In this document: one piece after another, positions 56,169 through 64,000 of the stretch
Layout of the letters: each line of letters starts with the position of its first letter
Position numbering within the stretch: position 1 is the first letter of the stretch
Assembly (NCBI GenBank): GCA_036785325.1
Contig: JAXIVH010000001.1
Span: 12,762,159-12,826,158, forward strand
Direction: 5' to 3'
Source: Urophycis tenuis
Lineage: Eukaryota; Chordata; Actinopteri; Gadiformes; Phycidae
DNA: 64,000 bases
The notes under the pieces: generated by a model
The model's database searches: none
What the model was told of the DNA's origin: nothing
The model's input: the letters and a program-made list of their open reading frames with translations, nothing else
Program-made: the position numbers and the translations under genes

Positions 56169-57079
56169 TCAATAACCACGTGACATAGCATCGGCCACAA
56201 TATTATCGGCCCCCTTAATGTGTCTAATGTCTAAACAGTAACACTGCAAAAATAGAGACCAACGAACTAAACGCTGATTTGGAAACTTCATGTCACGGAC
56301 CAGACAGACGAGGACCACAATTGCGTCACGTTTCAACAGTTTATTGAAGGGTTTGGGGAAAGGGGGTGTATGGGTGTCTTTCCAGAGCTGAGTGGCGTCT
56401 CACTGAGATGGCGGGGTGGGTTCCAGGGCAGACTCGTTGATTGTCCGGAGTCACTGGGTAAAGACACACACACAGCCGGGGGAGAGGAGAACTGGCAGAT
56501 GGAACTTTAGCAGTGGTACAGACAAGGGCTAGGCAATATTCGTTGTGATAAGGCAGAAGGCAGGTCACGGTTACCGGGGCAGAAGATCAAAGACGTAGTT
56601 GAGCAGGTCCGATATCACAGGTAAGAGTCAGAGGTGTATGAAGACAGGCAGGGTAACAGGTACTGGTTTGCAGACGATCTGACAAGAGTGGACTGAAAAA
56701 CAGGGCTTTATATACAGGGCAAGATGAGTGGTGAATGCAGTGCAGCTGGTAGGTTAACGAGGGTTGAGCAGAGCAGAGACAGGTGGAGGTAATCAGACCA
56801 ATTAGTGGTGTTACTAGGCAGAGAGAGCTCATGACACTTCAAAGAATTCAGGAACATCAGTGGATTATGGTCAGTAAACACGGTCAACGCTACGCCAGAA
56901 CTAATGTACACTGCAAAATGTTGTAAAGCCCAAATCAAAGATAGCACTTCCTTTTCTACAACGGAATAATGCAGCTGGTATGAGCAAAATTTCTTTGAAA
57001 AGAAACAAACGGGGTGATCAACTCCCTGATCATCGGCTTGGATCAAGACGGCGCCGGCCCCGACATTACTGGCATCCAC
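56169..57079 (-). pseudogene. Gmr1-like RNase H, split by a solo LTR
   Basis: The first part (57079-56837) starts DASNVGAGAVLIQ and includes EKEVLSLIWALQHF and VFTDHNPLMFLN. After the solo LTR it resumes (56290-56169): NQRLVRWSLFLQ, then HIKGADNIVADAMSRGY and a stop. RNase H as the last pol domain, with integrase upstream of reverse transcriptase, confirms the unusual order. The frame differs from the reverse transcriptase frame because of a deletion near 57075. Confidence 0.85.
56291..56836. mobile_element. Solo LTR inside RNase H, target duplication CTTCA
   Basis: 546 bp, from TGTCACGGACC to GAGCTCATGACA, flanked on both sides by CTTCA (56286-56290, 56837-56841). The ends TGTCA/TGACA are inverted, as in LTRs. 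TTTATATACAGG near 56707 could be a TATA-like site. No internal region remains, so it formed by LTR–LTR recombination of another LTR element. Confidence 0.85.
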
Positions 57080-59312
57080 ACTTTGCCAGGTTCACCGTAA
57101 ACTGCGCCTCGGTCAAGCGATCGAAGACTGACTTGAGCCTTTGCAAGTGCGAATCCCAAGTGTCACTAACAAGGACGAAATCGTCAAGATATACTGCACA
57201 TCCCTCTAAACCACATATTACACGATTCATTAATCTCTGAAAAGTAGCTGGAGAGTTTTGCAACCCGAAGCTCATCACTGTATAGGAATACAGGCCAAAC
57301 GGTGTTATAAAAGATGAGATGTCCCGTGCCCTTGCCGTAAGCGGCACTTGCCAATAACCTTTTAAAAGGTCCAGTGTGGTAACAAACTTAGCCGATCCGA
57401 CTTCGTCAATGCAGTCTTCAATTCGGGGTAACGGAAAACTATCACTTTTAATGACACTGTTAACCTTCCGAAAATCTGTGCAGAAACAAACAGTCTTGTC
57501 CGGTTTATCAACGAGAATGCATGGTGATGCCCATTCAGAAGACGACGGCACAGCGATATTATTTTCCAGCATGTACTGAATCTCAGCTTCCATCAGCTTT
57601 CGTCTTTCTGGAGACACACGATAAAAACGTTGTTTAATAGGGGCAGAGTCACCTACATCTATGTCGTGCTCGATACATGATGTTCTCGACGGCGTGTCGC
57701 CAAACAAAGCGGGATATGTATTAATGAGCTGCATCAGCTCAACTCGCTGGGATTCTGTCAAATAGGCAATTAACTTATCCAGCTGCGCTAAACATTCAGA
57801 GTTTTCCAAACGTCCCCTTAAAATTCCGTCATTGGGCGAGACAAGTTCACCCTCTGCCTCATACCCCGAGCCACAATCAAGTGCTGAAGAAGTTAACGCT
57901 GGCCTATAGCAAACCGAATCATAATAGGGCTTCATCATATTAACATGATACAGTGTGGCTTTTTTTCTACGGGACGGAGTGGAAACAAGATAGTTTTCAT
58001 CCGATTCTTTCCGCAGGACAGTGTAAGGACCATCAAACTTGGACTCAAAAGGTGAACCAACTAATGGGCGAAGAACAAGGACACGATCATCCTCTTCAAA
58101 TGAGCGACGCTCCACTGTGCGGTCATATAAGCGCTTCATTTTTCGTTGCGTACATTCCAGATTTTCTTTGGCGATTTCACGTACCCGAGACAATCTGTCC
58201 TTAAAGCTCTTTACATAGGCCTCAACAGTTTTAGGCGGCTCCACTATCTTTCCAACCTCACTCAACACGGACAAAATTCCCCGAACTTTATGACCAAAAA
58301 CTAGGTCATTTGGGCTAAAGCCCGTGCTCTCCTGCACTACCTCGCGGGCCGTGAGCATAAGCCACGGTAGAGCTTCCTCCCAGTCCACACCTAGTTGAAC
58401 ACAATAGGCTCGCAAGAGCGACTTCATAGTCTGGTGAAACCGTTCAAGTGAGCCCTGAGACTGAGCGTGAGTAGCTGTAATCGGATGCAATGGAACAGGC
58501 TTAAGCTTTTGGTTAGGTTTACTTACTACCTGACACGTGTGACAAGTTTTGATGTAAGTCGACACATCCCTTTTAACTCGAGGCCAAAAGAAATGCCTAA
58601 GGACACGGTCATACGTCTTTCTTACGCCACCATGACCACATTGATCATGAGCCACCTGCAAAATCAAACAGCGCTGATTAGTTGGGACCACCAGCTGGAT
58701 GACAGCTTCTCCCACAAACTCATCCCACTGTGGCACCCACTTACGAAACAAAACTCCGTTCTCAACAAAGTATCCACGGGCTGCTCTCAGTGCGTCTGTA
58801 GAGGAAAGCGCATTAGTAAAAAAATCAGCCAGCGTCAGATCTTTAGACTGCCCGTCACCCAATTCCTTAGCTGACAACGAAAAGGGCAATTTAGACAAGT
58901 CAGGCACACACAACACCGATTTCAGATTTTCCTCCTGCTCGACAGCATTTGATATAGCCTGACCAGAACAAGACCTAGACCGTGTACCCACACAAACAGC
59001 ATTCAAAGACTCTTCGTCCGTGGCATAATTGCTCTGAGGAACAAAAACAACAGGTGAAGGAGAGTCACCCCAAACCCTTTTCCCCGCAATCACGTTGCCC
59101 AAAATCACATGAATTCCATCCACATGGAGAGCTTGACGAACGGCCAAAACCACTTCTCCCTGTACAAAATCAGACTGGAGGTTAAGTTTATGCAGAGGGA
59201 CAGATACGGGGCTCATTCCAATGCTACGAATAAGAACACCATCACCGGTGTATGACTTGTTGGAAAAAGGCAACAGACTGCAAAATGAAAGAATCAACAG
59301 CTCCCGTGTCAC
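57066..59312 (-). pseudogene. Gmr1-like pol: protease, integrase (core deleted), reverse transcriptase
   Basis: An open frame of 748 codons. Protease tail (residues ~15-77, ending VILGNVIAG); integrase H2C2 zinc finger (residues 222-260, ending CHTC). The integrase core is missing: KPVPLHPI joins directly to HAQSQGSLERFHQ (near residue 279, about 58475), so both catalytic Asp residues are gone while the Glu region stays. The integrase C-terminal part follows, then reverse transcriptase (~535-748) with TDFRKVNSV, TTLDLLKGYWQVPL and the catalytic YLDDFVLVS (residues 708-716). It ends near 57066, where the connection segment is also deleted. The frame is kept through the integrase deletion. Confidence 0.9.
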
Positions 59313-59578
59313 GCAAGATTTTCACTGGAACAGCATCATGCTCCGGTAAAGAAACGTGGCCATCTGTAATGAAAGGCAGAAGGGACAGTAAACAGTCATC
59401 AGCCGAATCATCATGACAAGGTATGTCAAAGTTTTTTTCTTCACACCTGTATGGCAAAGATGATGCTAAAACACTTGGCCTGGAATCTTAAATGCCCCGC
59501 AATTTGTAACAAAGTTTCTTTCTTGCAGCTTTCCAACAATTCCTCACTAGGAGATTCCACAAACGTTTCAACATCCAT
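59242..59578 (-). pseudogene. Gmr1-like gag remnant and protease start
   Basis: The ATG at 59578 begins MDVETFVESPSEELLESCKK, as in gag proteins of this group, but only about 40 residues remain: capsid and zinc knuckle are missing. A different frame (from 59457) then enters the protease: PVKILRDTGAVDSFILQS, with DTGA as the active site. It loses frame near 59290, after which the protease body continues in the main frame. Confidence 0.7.
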
Positions 59579-59984
59579 GTTAGAGGTCTGTCAACCAAGC
59601 GTGCACACAAAAACCTGATCTCCCCAACTAACTACACACCAAAAAGGCCCTAATTACGCTCAACCCTGGTCTTCATGCAGTTACCAGCGAGGGGTATTTA
59701 CGCACTGATTCCAGCTGAGCGCAGGTCGCGACTGACAATCAGCAACGACTACGACTCAGCGGAGGTGCTCCCGAGCAACGCTACCACTCGCCTTCACCAC
59801 AACACTACAAAAACAACAAACCCGTCGTGTCTCAAAAGGAAACACGGCGCTATGCCTCATCAGGGGAAATCACGTTTAATATATGCACAGCTTACTCACC
59901 GAACACTCAAACAATGGATCACCAAGCGCTGCAGAAAGACATTTCTCCATAAGAGAAAACCAAACGAAACAAACTATCGCCAAT
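59579..59984 (-). other. Gmr1-like 5' untranslated leader
   Basis: Sequence between the primer-binding site and the gag ATG at 59578; no open frame with retroviral character is seen. Confidence 0.5.
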
Positions 59985-59997
59985 GGACAAGCCCCCA
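59985..59997 (-). promoter_or_regulatory. Gmr1-like primer-binding site, tRNA-Pro type
   Basis: Two bases inside the 5' LTR the minus strand reads TGGGGGCTTGTCC, which matches the start of the tRNA-Pro primer site (TGGGGGCTCGTCC) with one mismatch. Confidence 0.65.
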
Positions 59998-59999
59998 TT

Positions 60000-60298
60000 T
60001 GTTACGACCTGGCTCAGAGTCGCAACAAAACCAAGGAGAACACGGGACGCAGGATTGCCGAAACAAATAGTTTACTTTGAAAGTAGAAGCATGAAAGGAA
60101 ATCCGATACAAAGCAAAACCCAAAGTGACAAACAAAGCAAACGGCGGACATGCGGCTTGCGTCCCCCACAAGCCCATGCGCCACATTTCCCCGAAAGTCC
60201 AGCCTTCTTAAAGGGAGCGCGTCAGATGCGGCATTAGCCAGTGTCGAATCCACGCCTACAAGCGCTCACGGAAGCAGCGGCAGCGCTCAGGGTCGTCA
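60000..60298 (-). repeat. Gmr1-like 5' LTR
   Basis: 299 bp, nearly identical to the 3' LTR. Its outer end reads GGTCGTCA then runs directly into minisatellite (GTGTTAGGACC), lacking the last CA and any intact target duplication. Confidence 0.9.
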
Positions 60299-62093
60299 GT
60301 GTTAGGACCACGTCAGTGTCAGGACGTCAGTGTCAGGACCACGTCAGTGTCAAGACGTCAGTGTCAGGACCACGTCAGTGTTAGGACGTCAGTGTCAAGA
60401 CGGCAGTGTCAGGACATCAGTGTCAGGAGCACGTCAGTGTCGGGACGTCAGTGTCAGGACGTCAGTGTCAGGACCGCCTCAGTGTCAGGACCGCCTCAGT
60501 GTCAGGACCACGTCAGTGTCAGGACCATGTCAGTGTCAGGACGTCAGTGTTAGGACCACGTCAGTGTCAGGACCACGTCAGTGTCAGGACCGTGTCAGGA
60601 CGTCAGTGTCAGGACCACGTCAGTGTCAGGACCACGTCAGTGTCAAGACGTCAGTGTCGGGACGTCAGTGTCAGGACGTCAGTGTCAGGACCACGTCAGT
60701 GTCAGGACGTCAGTGTCAGGACGTCAGTGTTAGGACCACGTCAGTGTCAGGACGTCAGTGTCAGGACGTCAGTGTCGGGACGTCAATGTCAGGACGTCAG
60801 TGTCAGGACGTCAGTGTTAGGACCACGTCAGTGTCAGGATCAAGTCAGTGTCAGGACGTCAGTGTCAGGACCACGTCAGTGTCAGGACATCAGTGTCGGG
60901 ACGTCAGGGTCAGTGTCAGGACCACGTCAGTGTCAAGACGTCAGTGTTAGGACCACGTCAGTGTCGGGACGTCAGTGTCAGGACCACGTCAGTGTCAGGA
61001 CGTCAGTGTCGGGACATCAGTGTCAGGACGTCAGTGTCAGGACGTCAGTGTCAGGACCACGTCAGTGTCAGGACGTTAGTGTCGGGACGTCAGTGTCAGG
61101 ACGTCAGTGTCAGGACGTCAGCGTTAGGACCACGTCAGTGTCAGGACGTCAGCGTTAGGACCGCATCATTGTCAGGAAGTCAGTGTCAGGACCACGTCAG
61201 TGTCAAGACGTCAGTGTCAGGACCGCGTCAGTGTCGGGACGTCAGTGTCAGGAGGTCAGTGTCAGGACCACGTCAGTGTCAGGACGCCAGTGTCAGGACC
61301 ACGTCAGTGTCAGGACGTTAGTGTCGGGACCACGTCAGTGTCAGGACGTCAGTGTCGGGACATCAGTGTCAGGACGTCAGTGTCAGGACGTCAGTGTCAG
61401 GACCACGTCAGTGTCAGGACGTTAGTGTCGGGACGTCAGTGTCAGGACGTCAGTGTCAGGACGTCAGCGTTAGGACCACGTCAGTGTCAGGACGTCAGCG
61501 TTAGGACCGCGTCATTGTCAGGAAGTCAGTGTCAGGACCACGTCAGTGTCAAGACGTCAGTGTCAGGACCGCGTCAGTGTCGGGACGTCAGTGTCAGGAG
61601 GTCAGTGTCAGGACCACGTCAGTGTCAGGACGCCAGTGTCAGGACCACGTCAGTGTCAGGACGTTAGTGTCGGGACGTCAGTGTCAGGACGTCAGTGTCA
61701 GGACGTCAGCGTTAGGACCACGTCAGTGTCAGGACGTCAGTGTCAGGACCGCGTCATTGTCAGGAAGTCAGTGTCAGGACGTCAGTGTCAGGACCACGTC
61801 AGTGTCAAGACGTCAGTGTCAGGACCGCGTCAGTGTCGGGACGTCAGTGTCAGGAGGTCAGTGTCAGGACCACGTCATTGTCAGGAAGTCAGTGTCAGGA
61901 CCGCGTCAGTGTCGGGACGTCAGTGTCAGGACGTCAGTGTCAGGACCGCGTCAGTGTCAGGAAGTCAGTGTCAGGACGACAGTGTCGGGAAGTCAGTGTC
62001 AAGAAGTCAGTGTCAGGACGTCAGTGTCGGGACGTCAGTGTCAGGACGTCAGTGTCGGGACGTCAGTGTCAGGACGTCAGTGTCAGGCCCGTC
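60299..62093 (+). repeat. Minisatellite, right arm, with ~346-bp higher-order repeat
   Basis: The same 14/17-bp units as at 55217. Blocks of about 346 bp recur (61183 against 61529, 61200 against 61546), showing higher-order duplication. On the minus strand the 17-bp unit contains TGACGTGG and the 14-bp unit TGACGTCC. Confidence 0.95.
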
Positions 62094-62600
62094 GTGACAG
62101 CAGGTGCCAGCTAGCCACATTTTCAGTAGGCTGCATAAGTCACGGCTTATTAACTCTGTTATGCCGATGGCCACATGTACACAGACACTGTCGTGGTGAG
62201 AGCTGATGGCAGCAGGCTGATGTGCTCTGCCAGCAGGGCTGGGAGATGTGTGAAGGAAAACGTCTGTAGATGAGCCTGAAAATCTCACATAGGCTTGTTG
62301 AAGTAGGTCTTCCAAACCACGTAACGTCTAAATTATTAAATGCCATTGAATTAAAGTGTTTATTTAAAACTATAGGATTAGGGTTCCATGGACAAAAAGC
62401 AGACTTTTTGTTGGATGTGCGAGACATTTTTTTTAGGATTTTCTTTTCATCTGAGGCTTGAAGCATGTCTATAAAAGCTGTTAAATACTGAATATTTAAT
62501 GACTGAATGATGAGTCTACTTCTGGAAAAACAGAATTGGTTTAGCATCACGTACACATTGTTACATCTAGAATGTTATTGAAGTGAGTCTGTATGCTATT
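62094..62600. other. Unassigned flank of the minisatellite
   Basis: No gene or recognised repeat; short open frames on both strands lack coding character. Confidence 0.4.
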
Positions 62601-62632
62601 GAAGACCCATGACAATGCCTTCATGGGTCTTC
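62601..62632. repeat. 12-bp perfect hairpin
   Basis: GAAGACCCATGA and its exact complement TCATGGGTCTTC around the loop CAATGCCT. Confidence 0.9.
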
Positions 62633-63301
62633 TTCCTGACTGCTACTGAAGAGGGCGCTAAAATAAGAAAAAGTTGACTGCTGGCTTGAAAAGAATTAAC
62701 CCCGGGGAAAACACCTTTGACCTTTATCCTCACTTTCGCCCTTCAATTAGGCCCATAAAAGTTCTCAGTCAAGAGGCATATCCTTCTCTCTGACAGGGGG
62801 GTGGGAGCTGATTGGTCAGGTGTGGTGTGTATTGGCAAGTGTGGACGGCACAGATGTGGAGCTGCAAGCAGGGTCAACCAGTGGCCACAAACAATTCAAC
62901 CCATTTCAGGAGTGACAGCTCTGACTAAGGAAACGATGAACTAACTATAACAAACTGGAGAGCTAACAAACAACTCAGAACTGACTTCACATTAAATATA
63001 TGATGTTCATAAAATACAGACTTACACATTTGTACCTGCAGCTCTTCTCCAGAGCTACCTCCCAAGTACGGCTGGAAATAACCAAAGCTCAACTAAACAC
63101 ACGTCAGCAACTAGATTATAAAGCGATTAGAACATCGCTATGGTCTGTAAAATAAAGCTTGACATTCTCAACAAATACGCGTCCTCCTCCCACCTGGGGG
63201 GACCACGTGTCTGCTCTGTCATTAATTATATGTTTAATCCGGTGAGGGGACTCTCTATGTTTTCCCTCCTTCAGTTAACGCAACAAAGGCCACAGATCGA
63301 C

Positions 63302-63335
<34 letters not shown>

Positions 63336-64000
63336 CAGGACAAAGCAGCAGATGTGCAGCCAGTCGCTCGGCGCCATCGATCGCGCTCCCATTAGACATA
63401 TGAATGGCACAAACCAACGGGGCCAACGTGGCTTTTAATGCGACCCCCTTCATTTAAAAATCCCTGGATGTTTAATTAGAGCATACTTGCCACACTTGAG
63501 ATGCATCTGGCCCGGACCCGAGGTATCCAGGGCCCGGTTCTCCTGGCCCTGCGTCAGCGCACACTGTGGCACATGAAAGGGAGCGATCAGGGACGCTCGG
63601 GCTGAATGCACCGCAATAAACGCGGGTTTTATCCGAGCATTATGAATGTCATCCTTCTTGTCTTGTATTGGCTGTGTTTGTAAGGTATTAGTAGTCGTGG
63701 TAATAATCTTGCTCATGACCTAAAGTTTTTTTTGTCCTTTTTCATGCTGTCCCCGTTTGGTTCCGTCTTCCGTCTTGTCCGGTTCACACTTGAATATGAT
63801 ATGTTTAATCTCAACCAGATTTACCTGGTAAAATAAGGTACAAATAATAATTAAGCAAATATTAACGTTATGTATAGGCTACATGTTTCTTTTGTAAACG
63901 CAAATTATCTTGTAATCCTAATCCCTCTTTTCCAATCAATTCAAGCGTTAGATCCCCACGGTTGTGTTCAAAACAACCTTGTGAAATGTGTTATAGTGTC
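62633..64000. other. Unassigned end region, partly GC-rich
   Basis: No coding exon found. The part 63180-63640 is richer in CpG and in TTAATTA/TAATTAG motifs than the rest and could be regulatory, but nothing proves it. Confidence 0.35.
63305..63334 (+). repeat. Poly-C run of 30 bases
   Basis: Thirty consecutive C after CCTG and before GCAGG; its exact length is prone to sequencing error. Confidence 0.95.

Larger units (their letters stand above)
55642..60298 (-). mobile_element. Gmr1-like Ty3/gypsy LTR retrotransposon, deleted and interrupted
   Basis: LTRs at 55642-55942 (301 bp; minus strand TGTGACGACC...GGTCGTAACA) and 60000-60298 (299 bp, outer CA missing). They share three substitutions. 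Transcription is leftward. The order is short gag remnant, protease, integrase, reverse transcriptase, RNase H. Integrase before reverse transcriptase is the order of Gmr1-type elements, a deuterostome Ty3/gypsy group, and differs from normal gypsy. Two internal deletions, frame breaks and a solo-LTR insertion (56291-56836) make it non-autonomous. Confidence 0.9.

Noticed and set aside
60406..61158. Open frames reading VSGRQCQDHVSVRT-type repeats in the minisatellite
   Set aside because: All frames of the 14/17-bp repeat are similarly open, with no start context or splice signals; they follow from the repeat alone.
55217..62093. A CRISPR array (short regular repeats)
   Set aside because: The units are contiguous with no unique spacers, and the context is vertebrate.
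63140..63453. Poly-Pro / poly-Gly open frames around 63.3 kb
   Set aside because: Created by the 30-base C run; no coding character on either side.

Overview
The window looks like teleost fish nuclear DNA. Genes are intron-split with GT–AG junctions, and the repeats are typical of fish: a tRNA-headed SINE, an L2-type LINE tail, a Ty1/copia element, a Ty3/gypsy element with the Gmr1 domain order, GT microsatellites and minisatellites. No bacterial gene organisation is present.

Positions 1–42,899 (minus strand) hold one giant mucin gene, read right to left. A 28-nt first exon (42,872–42,899) starts a signal peptide. It is followed by a repeated module: one huge Thr/Pro/Ser-rich exon, then two short exons that complete a SEA domain. 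Module 1 is 18,320–42,777 + 18,136–18,190 + 17,559–17,710. Module 2 is 5,548–17,297 + 5,363–5,417 + 5,049–5,194. Module 3 begins at 1,152 and leaves the window at its left edge. Both SEA-to-next-module joins are phase 1 and keep the frame, so this is one gene rather than three. The first module has a single coding exon of 24,458 nt (8,152 codons), grown by in-frame tandem duplication, including 2,139-bp units that are nearly identical. About 12,600 residues are encoded in the window; the 3' end (membrane anchor or tail) is outside it. Inferred role: a heavily O-glycosylated, possibly SEA-cleaved surface or secreted mucin.

Positions 42,900–48,650 are upstream or intergenic sequence with retroposon tails, a 21-bp perfect hairpin and a weak three-exon candidate gene on the plus strand (45,600–46,835).

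Positions 48,654–53,247 are a full-length but broken Ty1/copia retrotransposon (minus strand) with 251-bp LTRs and the target duplication GAGCT. Its primer site matches the anticodon arm of initiator tRNA-Met.

Positions 53,248–55,216 hold mostly unassigned sequence, a possible SINE and a GT microsatellite.

Positions 55,217–62,093 are a 14/17-bp minisatellite interrupted by a Gmr1-like Ty3/gypsy element (55,642–60,298, minus strand). Integrase lies before reverse transcriptase in this element, and it is itself interrupted by a 546-bp solo LTR with target duplication CTTCA.

Positions 62,094–64,000 show no gene; there is a 12-bp hairpin and a 30-bp poly-C run.
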